A stretch of 18,107 nt of DNA. Source: an uncultured Candidatus Saccharibacteria bacterium. Lineage in GTDB: Bacteria > Patescibacteriota > Saccharimonadia > Saccharimonadales > Saccharimonadaceae. The stretch spans positions 1 through 18,107 of the forward strand of contig CALHWA010000106.1 of NCBI GenBank assembly GCA_938036845.1. The letters run 5' to 3'. Within the stretch, counting starts at the first letter, position 1, and each line of letters starts with the position of its first letter. Made by a program: the position numbers and the translations under genes. This document shows positions 7,088 through 14,379 of the stretch, piece by piece. The notes beneath the pieces are model-generated. The model saw nothing but the letters and a program-made list of their open reading frames with translations. It searched no databases and was not told where the DNA came from.

Positions 7088-8251
7088 GTGAAACCAGAGA
7101 TGATATATTGCGACCACGCAGCGGCCACGCCGATGGATGACCGTGTTTTGGCAGCGATGCAGCCCTACTTTGCTGAGCAGTTTTTTAACCCATCTAGTCC
7201 CTATGCGCCAGCAGTAGCGGTGCGGCAGGCCTATCGCCAGGCAAAGCGCCGCCTTGCGGTGGCGTTGGGCGGCAAGCCAGATGAGATTATTATGACGGCT
7301 GGTGCAACAGAGTCGATTAACCTCATGTTTGCTGGTGTACACGGCCATGTGGTAACGGCAAATATAGAGCACCATGCCGTGTTAGCAGCAGCGCGCCAGC
7401 ATGATGTGACAGTGGTGGACGCGAACCCAAAGGGCGTAGTGACGCCCGAGGCGATTGCCCAGGCGATCCGTCCAGAGACGGTACTCGTCAGTATTGCTCT
7501 AGCTAACAATGAGCTGGGGACAATCCAGCCGTTGCGAGCGATTGCCGCAGTGGTAGCCCGTGAGCGCCAGCGACGACTCGAAGCAGGCGAGTCAACGTCG
7601 CTCTACCTCCACAGTGATGCCTCGCAGGGGGCAGGTCAGCTCGATATTAATGTGGCGCGCCTTGGCGTGGATGCACTAACGCTTAATGCAGGCAAGATAT
7701 ATGGCCCTAAGCAAGTTGGCCTCTTGTGGCTGGTTAGCCAAGTGCGGCTTGATCCGCTCATCGTTGGCGGTGGGCAAGAGCGTGGCCTGCGCAGTGGGAC
7801 AGAGAATGTGGCCGGTGCGGTCGGCTTTGCAACGGCGCTTGAATATGCCCAAGCACACCGCAAATCCGAAGCACAGCGCCTTGAACGTTTGCGTAATAGC
7901 ATGCAGCGCACGCTATGTGAGCACATCCCCACAGCAGTTGTCTCGGGTGATATGAAGCATCGCTTGGCGGGTCATCTGCATATCTCGTTCCCGGGGGTAG
8001 ATGCCGAGCGGCTCGTTTTCTTACTTGAGCGCGATGGTGTGCTCGTGGCGACTGGCAGCGCCTGTGCGGCCAATAAGGGTTTGCGCAGCCATGTCCTCAC
8101 CGCGATTGGCCTGCCGCCAGAGGTAGCCGACGGAAGTCTACGCATCAGCCTGGGGCGGCTCTCGACCGAGGAGAATTGCCAGCGCGCGGCGCAGCGCATC
8201 ATTGCAGCAGTGCAGCACGAACAGCAGCGGATGAAGGGAGCGCGGCGGTGA
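7088..8251 (+). CDS. Cysteine desulfurase (NifS/IscS class)
   Basis: A PLP enzyme that removes sulfur from cysteine and passes it on as persulfide. Seen: the N-terminal YCDHAAATPMDDRVL, ATESIN, EHHAV, the HSDASQGAG motif, the PLP lysine in LNAGKIYGPK (Lys203), SGTENVAG, and the active cysteine in ATGSACAANKG (Cys326). Length is normal for the family. Two starts are possible. GTG 7088 would be leaderless behind the -10 box. ATG 7100 gives the family-typical beginning MIYCDHAAATP and has GGAG (7085-7088) 11 nt upstream. It overlaps the next gene by GTGA and is two genes before mnmA. This resembles the YrvO-MnmA pairing of Bacillus, so its main role is probably sulfur supply for tRNA thiolation; Fe-S assembly is also possible. 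Confidence 0.95.
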   Translation: MKPEMIYCDHAAATPMDDRVLAAMQPYFAEQFFNPSSPYAPAVAVRQAYRQAKRRLAVALGGKPDEIIMTAGATESINLMFAGVHGHVVTANIEHHAVLAAARQHDVTVVDANPKGVVTPEAIAQAIRPETVLVSIALANNELGTIQPLRAIAAVVARERQRRLEAGESTSLYLHSDASQGAGQLDINVARLGVDALTLNAGKIYGPKQVGLLWLVSQVRLDPLIVGGGQERGLRSGTENVAGAVGFATALEYAQAHRKSEAQRLERLRNSMQRTLCEHIPTAVVSGDMKHRLAGHLHISFPGVDAERLVFLLERDGVLVATGSACAANKGLRSHVLTAIGLPPEVADGSLRISLGRLSTEENCQRAAQRIIAAVQHEQQRMKGARR

Positions 8252-8853
8252 AGTTATTACGCTGGCTTGCCGGGATATTTATTGCCCTGATGCTTCTCGT
8301 TTGGCTTGGTGGGCGCTGGCTGACGCGCGACGACCTTGCCACGTGCCAAGCAGCCCCGAGTAGTGCTGAGCAGTGCCAGGCTGCCGATGCTATTGTGGCA
8401 GTGAGTGGTGGCGATACCCAGGCCCGCACCGCCGAAGCGATTCGCCTCTACCAAAATGGATGGGCACGCTTCATTGTCTTCTCAGGTGCTGCCGCCGATA
8501 AGACTGGCCCAAGCAATGCCGAGGCAATGCGCCGCCAAGCTGTAGCAGCTGGTGTGCCCGACCGTGCCATCCTCACCGAGGAACTAAGCGAAACCACCCG
8601 CCAAAATGCCAAAAAAACTGGCCAGCTCCTCCGTCAAAAGAATATCGACTCGATTATCCTCGTCACCAGTGCCTACCACTCGCGCCGCGTTGCACTGGAG
8701 TTTGGCCAGTATGTGCCGCATATCGCTATGCGCAGCCACCCTGTCGCTACCGACCGGCAGTGGTCAGACACCTGGTGGCTCACGCCAAGTGGCTGGCAGC
8801 TGACGATCGAAGAGCTGGTGAAGATTGGCTGGTTTAAGGCGGTGCAACCGTGA
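8248..8853 (+). CDS. Membrane-anchored DUF218 (YdcF/SanA/ElyC-like) protein
   Basis: The start is GTG 8248: AAGGGAG (8234-8240) is 7 nt upstream and the start overlaps the desulfurase stop (GTGA). The 201-residue product opens with a single hydrophobic segment (about residues 5-22) after a short basic end, an N-terminal anchor. The DUF218 fold follows: DAIVAVSGGDTQARTAEAIR, an FIVFSG strand, the SNAEAMRRQAVAAGVP helix, ILTEELSETTRQNA, and IILVTSAYHSRRVALEFG. These are the hallmark positions of the family. Relatives in E. coli (SanA, ElyC) act at the envelope and YdcF binds SAM; no precise reaction is established. Its place between two sulfur-relay genes may be simple co-transcription. Confidence 0.9.
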   Translation: MKLLRWLAGIFIALMLLVWLGGRWLTRDDLATCQAAPSSAEQCQAADAIVAVSGGDTQARTAEAIRLYQNGWARFIVFSGAAADKTGPSNAEAMRRQAVAAGVPDRAILTEELSETTRQNAKKTGQLLRQKNIDSIILVTSAYHSRRVALEFGQYVPHIAMRSHPVATDRQWSDTWWLTPSGWQLTIEELVKIGWFKAVQP

Positions 8854-9968
8854 CGCAGCGTGTCTTTGTCGGGATGAGTGGTGGGGTGGACAGCAGTCTC
8901 ACTGCAGCGTTACTGGTTGAACAGGGCTATGATGTGACCGGTGTGTATATGAAAAACTGGAGCCAAGACCTACCTGGTATGCAGTGTCCCTGGGCGGAAG
9001 ACTTAGCTGATGCTAAGCGGGTGGCGGTGCAGCTGGGCATCGACTTTATCGTTTTTGATTTTGAGCACGACTACAAGCATAAGGTAGTAGACTACATGCT
9101 AGCCGAATACCAAGCTGGGCGCACGCCTAACCCCGACATTATGTGCAATCAAGAGATCAAGTTTCGGCTCTTTCTCGATACGGCGCGCGAGCGTGGGGCT
9201 GACCTCATTGCTACTGGCCATTATGCGCAGACCGGTGGCGCATGTGCAGAGGATGACAGCGCGGCGACTAGTCAAGAACATTCATTCCAGCCTGATCGCC
9301 TCTACCGCGCGACCGACGCAGCCAAAGACCAGACCTACTTCCTCTACCGCGTGACGAGTGATGCACTCCAGCATACACTCTTCCCGCTTGGTGGCTATAC
9401 CAAGCAGCAGGTACGACATATGGCCAGTGAGCGTGGCCTCTGGACAGCGCGCAAGCAGGAATCGATGGGAGTGTGCTTTGTCGGTAATGTCGGCATGCGA
9501 GACTTCCTAAGCCAGTACATATCCACTCGCCCGGGTGATATTATCGACAAGCAAACAGGGGCAGTGCTAGGCCAGCACGACGGTGCGATCTTTTACACCC
9601 TGGGTCAGCGCCATGGGCTGGATGTCGGCGGCGGCTTGCCCTATTACGTCGTCGGTAAGGACATGGCAGCGAATGTGGTATACGTGAGCCGTAATATGAA
9701 TGATGAAGCAATGTGGCGTCATGATGTGCTGGTGGGCGATTTGCACTGGATTCATGGTGCACCAGCGGCGAGCGACCAGCTGACCGTCCGCCTGCGCCAC
9801 CGTGGCCAGCTGAGGCCATGCACGCTGCAGTATGACTCAGCCCAGGCTCAAGCTACTCTCCACCTCAGTGACCCTGAGCGGGCCGTGGCAGCTGGCCAGT
9901 CAGCCGTGATCTACCGCGGGGCAGAGTGTCTTGGCGGAGGGATTGTCGTCGATTCCATGGCTTTATAG
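8850..9968 (+). CDS. mnmA: tRNA-specific 2-thiouridylase MnmA
   Basis: This enzyme uses ATP and a persulfide to make 2-thiouridine at wobble position 34 of tRNA for Lys, Glu and Gln. Seen: the PP-loop GMSGGVDSS (8-16), MKNWSQ, the first catalytic cysteine in NPDIMCNQEIKF (Cys99), ATGHYAQ, KDQTYFLYR, and the second cysteine in SMGVCFVGN (Cys209). A C-terminal beta-barrel part follows (GAIFYTLGQRHGLDVGG, then RLRHRGQ). There are about 20 extra polar residues after HYAQ. At 372 residues the length is typical. GTG 8850 overlaps the upstream stop by 4 bp. The cysteine desulfurase two genes upstream is the probable sulfur donor. Confidence 0.97.
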   Translation: MTQRVFVGMSGGVDSSLTAALLVEQGYDVTGVYMKNWSQDLPGMQCPWAEDLADAKRVAVQLGIDFIVFDFEHDYKHKVVDYMLAEYQAGRTPNPDIMCNQEIKFRLFLDTARERGADLIATGHYAQTGGACAEDDSAATSQEHSFQPDRLYRATDAAKDQTYFLYRVTSDALQHTLFPLGGYTKQQVRHMASERGLWTARKQESMGVCFVGNVGMRDFLSQYISTRPGDIIDKQTGAVLGQHDGAIFYTLGQRHGLDVGGGLPYYVVGKDMAANVVYVSRNMNDEAMWRHDVLVGDLHWIHGAPAASDQLTVRLRHRGQLRPCTLQYDSAQAQATLHLSDPERAVAAGQSAVIYRGAECLGGGIVVDSMAL

Positions 9969-9999
9969 CTGCTTTATTACCTCAATAATGAGTGAAAAC

Positions 10000-10035
10000 A
10001 GAGAGGCTATTCTGCAAGGCATGCATTCTCTCTTT
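10000..10035 (+). terminator. Weak candidate hairpin after mnmA
   Basis: AGAGAG (10000-10005) can pair with CTCTCT (10028-10033), with an inner TGCA/TGCA pairing across an unequal internal loop and a short T run after it. It is imperfect, and no better terminator is seen in this gap. Confidence 0.25.
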
Positions 10036-10079
10036 AAGTATCAGGAAATATGTCGCACGACCATTCAGAAGTAACTCTG

Positions 10080-10109
10080 TTGACAACCCAAATAGCAGTT
10101 TCGTATACT
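10080..10109 (+). promoter_or_regulatory. Promoter of the surface-protein gene
   Basis: A perfect -35 TTGACA (10080-10085) and a -10 TATACT (10104-10109) are separated by 18 bp. Transcription should start near 10116, giving a leader of about 26 nt that carries AAGGGGG (10129-10135), 6 nt before ATG 10142. Confidence 0.75.
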
Positions 10110-10141
10110 GACACTTATAGACAACCATAAGGGGGATTATT

Positions 10142-11248
10142 ATGAGGGTAAAACACACACACTCTCGGATGAGAGTTATTGCTGCGGCGGCAGTCGTCGT
10201 TGGTGGCATTGGGCTTGTGGGGCCGCAGCTTGTGGCGCATCAGGCGTATGCTGATGCTGACACTACCGCACCAGTCTTTACGCCAGCCAAGCCAGAGAAG
10301 CTCGTGGCGCGAGCAGGCCGCTCTATTGTCGATGCTGTGCGTACTGTGGCAGCGAATGATGGGGCGGACGGAACAGGTGTTAATAGCGATGGCGTGGTTA
10401 TCGACGCAAAAAACCTTGACCTTGCAAACCCAAAACCAGGCACATATACAATCACTTACCGTGCGGTCGATAATGCCAACAATAAAGCAGAGGTAACGCG
10501 CGAGGTAGAGATCACAACCACTGAAAAACTCGAAGCGAAGCTAGCTGAGCCGATGGTGCTGGATGGCTACAGCCCACACACCAGAGCGGAGGCAATATCC
10601 AAACAGGTTATTGCCCGTGCCGTGGTGGCTGATGAGACATCTCCTCAGGCTGTAATCGACAAAGCATTGCAAGAGCTTCAGCAAGCAATCGATGATCTCC
10701 GCGTCGACCACACCGACTACGACAAAGCTAAGCAAGAGCTTGCTGCTGCGCCAGCCTACGTCGCAGCAGACAAGGACGTTGCTGCAGCAGCGACAGAGGC
10801 AGATCGCCTCGCAAATCTCAAAGCAACCACAACGCCAGAGCTTGCCAAAGCGACGAAGGCGCTCACCGCTGCTATAGCTACAGCTATCCAGGAGGATCAA
10901 GCACGCCAAAAGACAGCCGCGCAAGCCGTTGATGCACTCGAAGCTAAGCCGGATCTTGCATTGCTTGCAACAACCCAAGCAGTGGTCGATACTGTCAAAG
11001 ATAATGCAGTCAAGGCGGCACTGCAGCGGCGGGTTGACGCAATCCGCACTGCGCTGCGACCACAGCAACCACCGCAAGCTGCCGCCGCACCCAAGACGGC
11101 AGCCCACACGCCCAAGCAGGCACATCCTGTAGCAGCTGCACTTGCCGACACTGGTGCCAACCTTTGGCTTCTCGGCGGGGCAGGTATTGCTCTCATTGGT
11201 GGGGCAATTGGCCTGTGGCGTCACCGCAATAAGTTCTTCAAGCGTTAA
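10142..11248 (+). CDS. Secreted surface protein with Ig-like domain and LADTG sorting signal
   Basis: The 368-residue precursor has a Sec signal peptide: basic start, hydrophobic core VIAAAAVVVGGIGLVGPQ, probable cleavage near AYA-DAD at about 40. An Ig-like domain (about 42-127) begins TTAPVF and contains KPGTYTITYRAVDNANNKAE. A long Ala/Lys/Asp-rich helical region (about 130-305) includes segments resembling FIVAR/three-helix modules (YDKAKQELAAAPAYVAADKD). A Pro/Ala linker follows. The C-terminus is a cell-wall sorting signal: LADTG (334-338), a hydrophobic helix, and the basic tail RHRNKFFKR. LAxTG is the motif of class E sortases of Actinobacteria. The protein is probably exposed on the surface and could take part in adhesion to a host cell (inference). 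The start is supported by a strong Shine-Dalgarno site. It is transcribed alone. Confidence 0.9.
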   Translation: MRVKHTHSRMRVIAAAAVVVGGIGLVGPQLVAHQAYADADTTAPVFTPAKPEKLVARAGRSIVDAVRTVAANDGADGTGVNSDGVVIDAKNLDLANPKPGTYTITYRAVDNANNKAEVTREVEITTTEKLEAKLAEPMVLDGYSPHTRAEAISKQVIARAVVADETSPQAVIDKALQELQQAIDDLRVDHTDYDKAKQELAAAPAYVAADKDVAAAATEADRLANLKATTTPELAKATKALTAAIATAIQEDQARQKTAAQAVDALEAKPDLALLATTQAVVDTVKDNAVKAALQRRVDAIRTALRPQQPPQAAAAPKTAAHTPKQAHPVAAALADTGANLWLLGGAGIALIGGAIGLWRHRNKFFKR

Positions 11249-11265
11249 CAGCAGTATGATAGCGC

Positions 11266-11293
11266 AAAAATCGGCTCAGATGAGTCGATTTTT
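11266..11293 (+). terminator. Intrinsic terminator after the surface-protein gene
   Basis: A 12-bp stem, AAAAATCGGCTC with GAGTCGATTTTT, has one G-U pair and a 4-nt loop AGAT. It ends in a run of five T. It starts 17 nt after the stop codon and, being A/T-flanked on both sides, could also act on the other strand. Confidence 0.85.
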
Positions 11294-11301
11294 GTATGGA
11301 G

Positions 11302-11334
11302 GCATCCGCATTGATGATGTTCTTTTTGCGATGC
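11302..11334. repeat. Imperfect inverted repeat upstream of alaS
   Basis: GCATCcGCA (11302-11310) pairs with TGCGATGC (11327-11334), with one bulged C and a 16-nt loop. It lies between the terminator and the alaS promoter, about 150 bp from alaS. The rest of 11335-11470 contains no gene or clear signal. The function of the repeat is unknown. Confidence 0.3.
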
Positions 11335-11471
11335 GAAAAACTTCTCAACGCCATTACGCTATACATGCTCGGGAATAGTATAAGAAGTGATACTCGGTGT
11401 AATGATGAGGTCGCGCCAAAACGTGAGGTAAGCGTAGAATACCACCAAAGATGCACGGGGCAGTGTGTCCG

Positions 11472-11480
11472 TGCTATAAT
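11472..11480 (+). promoter_or_regulatory. Extended -10 promoter giving leaderless alaS mRNA
   Basis: TGC TATAAT (11472-11480) lies 7 nt before ATG 11488. No -35 match or Shine-Dalgarno site is present. The stretch GTGCTATAATACCCCCTATG differs from the metG one mainly by a single extra C. Confidence 0.75.
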
Positions 11481-11487
11481 ACCCCCT

Positions 11488-13371
11488 ATGAATGCTCAAG
11501 ATATCCGCAACAAATACCTCGAATTTTATGCCAAGCAGCAGCACGCCATTATTAAGCGGGCCCCGCTCATCCTAACCGACGACCCGACGACACTCTTTAC
11601 TGGTGCGGGCATGCAGCCGATGATCCCATATCTGCTGGGTGAGACACACCCACAGGGCAAGCGCATCGCCGACTCGCAGACGTGCTTGCGTGCTCAAGAC
11701 ATTGACGATATTGGCGATAATCGCCACACTACCTTCTTTGAGATGCTCGGTAATTGGAGCTTGGGCGACTACTTTAAGAAAGAGCAAATTACCTGGATGT
11801 GGACATTCCTCACCGAGGAAGTGGGGCTCGACCCGAATCGCCTGTATGTAACATGTTTCATTGGTGCGCCTGAGTACAACATTGCCAAAGACACCGAAGC
11901 AGCCGAGCTGTGGCGGCAGAAATTTGCCGAAAAGGGGATCGAAGCGAAAAGTGCCGACATCGGCAGCGAAGAGCACGGCGCGGCCCGTGGCATCCAGCCA
12001 GGTGAGCGCATCTTTTACTATGACGGCAGCAAAAACTGGTGGAGTCGCAACGGTGGACCTGAGACAACACCAGTCGGTGACCCATGTGGGCCTGATAGCG
12101 AGATGTTTTATGAGTTTGATTTCATTGAGCACGACCCGAAGTTTGGTGAGCACTGCCACCCTAACTGTGACTGCGGGCGCTTTATGGAGATCGGCAACAA
12201 CGTCTTTATGGCGTACAAGAAGGTGGCCGAGGGGCAGTTTGTCCCGCTGGATAAGCCGAATATCGACCACGGCTCGGGCCTGGAACGCATTGCGGCTGCG
12301 GCCAATAACGACCCTGATGTCTTTAAGATTAGTTTGATGTGGCCTATTATCAGCAAGCTTGAGCAGCTCAGTGGCAAGAGCTATACCTCGCACACCGAGA
12401 GTATGCGCGTGATTGCCGATCACCTGCGAGCAGCCAGCTTCATGGTGGTCGATGGCTGCGTCCCAAGCAACAAGGAGCAGGGCTATGTGATGCGCCGCCT
12501 CTTGCGACGGGCTATCCGCTACAGCTTCGACCTTGGCATCGAGCAGAACTTTCTTGAAGCAGTGGTACCGGTGATTGCCGACCTATACGAGGCAGACTTC
12601 CCAGAGGTCAAAGCAGCGCGCGAACAGATCATCGCCGTGCTCGCCAAGGAAGAAAAAGCCTTCCGGCAGACGCTCCGTAAGGGGCTTAAGCAGATGCAGC
12701 AGTATGTCGCAGATGGCCTGACTGGCGCAGAGTTATTTACGCTATATGATACCTTTGGCTTCCCGGTAGAGCTCAGTACAGAGGAGGCATACAAGCAGGG
12801 GATCCCACTCTCTGAGGACTGGCGAGCAGAATTTGACGCCAAAATGGCCGAGCAGCGCCAGCGCTCCAAGACGGCCCGCAAGGGGCAATTTAGCGGTGGG
12901 CTAGAGGGTCACGACCCGATTCACCTCAAGTACCACACAGCGACACACCTACTGGGTGCAGCGCTGCGCACGGTATTGAAAGCACCAGATTTGCAGCAGC
13001 ATGGCAGCAACATCACCGCTCAACGCCTGCGCTTCGACTTCAATCACGACAAGCTCACCCCAGAGGAGAAGCAAGCAGTGGAAGATCAAGTCAATGCCTG
13101 GATCGAGGCAGACTTGCCGGTTAGCTTTGCCGTCTACCCAACCGATGAAGCACTGAAGCTTGGTGCAATTGGCGCCTTTGGCGAACGTTACGGCGATACC
13201 GTCAAGGTCTATTCTATCGGCGAAGGTGATGAGCGCGTGAGCTTCGAAGTGTGCGGGGGCCCACATGTCGAGCACACTGGCGTCTTGGCCGAAGATGGCA
13301 TGCGCTTCAAGATCACTAAGGAAGAGTCGAGCTCAGCCGGTATCCGCCGGATCAAAGCAGTGTTGCGGTAG
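11488..13371 (+). CDS. alaS: Alanyl-tRNA synthetase, reduced form without C-Ala domain
   Basis: A class II synthetase that charges tRNA-Ala. ATG 11488 is chosen because the leaderless promoter sits directly before it and MNAQDIRNKYLEFYAKQQH is a normal AlaRS start; the frame is open further upstream but without family similarity. The catalytic domain (about 1-240) shows LFTGAGMQPMIPY, TFFEMLGNWSLGDYF and the late motif GSGLERIAA. The helical tRNA-recognition part contains MRRLLRRAIR and DTFGFPVELS. The editing domain has the zinc site HTATH (His483, His487) and CGGPH (Cys589, His593), with Pro where Thr is usual. The protein ends 34 residues later at 627, against about 875 in E. coli. The DHHA1/C-Ala domain and the beta-barrel with the usual ESGGQ-type motif are absent. 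Confidence 0.95.
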   Translation: MNAQDIRNKYLEFYAKQQHAIIKRAPLILTDDPTTLFTGAGMQPMIPYLLGETHPQGKRIADSQTCLRAQDIDDIGDNRHTTFFEMLGNWSLGDYFKKEQITWMWTFLTEEVGLDPNRLYVTCFIGAPEYNIAKDTEAAELWRQKFAEKGIEAKSADIGSEEHGAARGIQPGERIFYYDGSKNWWSRNGGPETTPVGDPCGPDSEMFYEFDFIEHDPKFGEHCHPNCDCGRFMEIGNNVFMAYKKVAEGQFVPLDKPNIDHGSGLERIAAAANNDPDVFKISLMWPIISKLEQLSGKSYTSHTESMRVIADHLRAASFMVVDGCVPSNKEQGYVMRRLLRRAIRYSFDLGIEQNFLEAVVPVIADLYEADFPEVKAAREQIIAVLAKEEKAFRQTLRKGLKQMQQYVADGLTGAELFTLYDTFGFPVELSTEEAYKQGIPLSEDWRAEFDAKMAEQRQRSKTARKGQFSGGLEGHDPIHLKYHTATHLLGAALRTVLKAPDLQQHGSNITAQRLRFDFNHDKLTPEEKQAVEDQVNAWIEADLPVSFAVYPTDEALKLGAIGAFGERYGDTVKVYSIGEGDERVSFEVCGGPHVEHTGVLAEDGMRFKITKEESSSAGIRRIKAVLR

Positions 13372-13396
13372 TGCTAGCAGATAATCAGGAATAAAT

Positions 13397-13433
13397 AATA
13401 CAACACCAGTAACATATGTGCTGGTGTTGTATT
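13397..13433. terminator. Hairpin between convergent genes, probable bidirectional terminator
   Basis: A perfect 13-bp stem, AATACAACACCAG (13397-13409) with CTGGTGTTGTATT (13421-13433), has an 11-nt loop. It can be extended by a U-G and two A-U pairs. On the minus strand it is followed by the T-rich TATTTATT, a fair U-tract for the gene at 13481-14323. On the plus strand the tail after alaS is less U-rich. Confidence 0.75.
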
Positions 13434-13480
13434 GTTGGTATTAATGACACCTACAAGGGCACGGAAGAGAGGGCGTGACC

Positions 13481-14323
13481 CTACTGGAGAGCGCAGCGCT
13501 CAGTGATCATATCCTTCGTTAGCTGGGCGATAGTGTTGCTTAGCTCTGCGATGTCTGGCTCAACATATGTACGGCGACGCTGCGAGGTTGTTTCGTTATG
13601 ATCATAAAAGCAGGCAAGCGTGGTATATTCTAAGTCATCACTGGTAATACGGCAAGTCACTGGTGCGTCGAGCTCATCACAGCTGTAGGGTATTTCTAGG
13701 GTTGCTGTAGTGCCCATAGCAAGCTGGCCAAGCCGACGTATTGTCAGTGCAAGACGTACACCAGACCACCGTTCGCCTTTGAGGGTAATATCATTATAGC
13801 AGTAGGTCACATCGCGGCGAACTTGCTCAGGATTAGCCGTAGGGAGGACCGCTTCGTCAAGAAGAGTCTGGAGGTCGGCAGCAGTTGTGTCGCGGTTGGT
13901 TGCATACCATCTAAATAGCTCTGAATCATGGCCAAGCGGGCGCGAGCGGTCGAGTAAGCGTGCCACGTGGTTGTGGGTGATAGGCGTCTGGCTGGGGTCG
14001 GTCCGGCTATACCAGCATTGCCGATTACCCGCCAGTGTTAGTGCAAAAGAATGATGCTTATCAGGGTCGGCAAAGGCGAGCTGGCCAGCGGTCAGGCCAG
14101 TCGCGTCAGCTGTGAGGTCAACGGCCAATGTACCACCTTCGTTATAGCGCTCAAAGGGAGCTTGGTAGGCTATCGTTGTTTCGTCGGGCATGCCATGGTG
14201 CGCCTCGAGCGCCGCAACCGTTTCGTATAGGTGGCGGCCAAGCAGGGTGAGTTCGGTTGGCTCGTAGTTCTCAAGTGGAAAGATGCCGATAGGCACGGCA
14301 TCGACTGGCTCGCGATTGGTCAT
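13481..14323 (-). CDS. Orphan soluble protein of unknown function
   Basis: The 280-residue product is acidic and has no signal peptide or membrane helix. It mixes alpha and beta stretches. Features seen: an N-terminal helix LGRHLYETVAALEAHHG, beta-rich middle strands (GGTLAVDLTADATG, HSFALTLAGNRQCWY), then RSGP-like loops with DRSRPLGHDSELFRWY. A C-terminal half contains WSGVRLALTIRRLGQLA and an alternating beta segment before a basic loop QRRRTYVE and a final helix. No catalytic signature is recognised. ATG 14323 lies 9 nt after a -10 box, so translation is probably leaderless. It is a single gene that converges on alaS and diverges from the FtsA-like gene, typical of a lineage-specific insertion. 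I cannot assign a family. Confidence 0.85.
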   Translation of the reverse strand: MTNREPVDAVPIGIFPLENYEPTELTLLGRHLYETVAALEAHHGMPDETTIAYQAPFERYNEGGTLAVDLTADATGLTAGQLAFADPDKHHSFALTLAGNRQCWYSRTDPSQTPITHNHVARLLDRSRPLGHDSELFRWYATNRDTTAADLQTLLDEAVLPTANPEQVRRDVTYCYNDITLKGERWSGVRLALTIRRLGQLAMGTTATLEIPYSCDELDAPVTCRITSDDLEYTTLACFYDHNETTSQRRRTYVEPDIAELSNTIAQLTKDMITERCALQ

Positions 14324-14332
14324 AGTGAGCGT

Positions 14333-14362
14333 ATTGTACAGTCGTTACCTCTGTTTTGTCAA
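14333..14362 (-). promoter_or_regulatory. Promoter of the orphan minus-strand gene
   Basis: On the minus strand a perfect -35 TTGACA (14362-14357) and a -10 TACAAT (14338-14333) are separated by 18 bp. The expected start point near 14326 leaves a leader of only about 2-3 nt. Confidence 0.7.
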
Positions 14363-14379
14363 GGAGGTGTTACCACTGT

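Noticed and set aside
10541..11224. Cys-rich minus-strand open frame opposite the surface protein
   Set aside because: The Cys richness comes from reading GCA/GCT alanine codons in reverse; the plus frame has a signal peptide, sorting signal, promoter and terminator.
11296..11487. Upstream extension of the alaS frame by 64 codons
   Set aside because: The extension has no AlaRS similarity and runs through the promoter; the -10 box 7 nt before ATG 11488 and the family-typical N-terminus set the start there.
11294..11487. T-box or other tRNA-sensing leader for alaS
   Set aside because: The promoter sits directly at the start codon, leaving no transcribed leader, and no T-box core sequence was seen.
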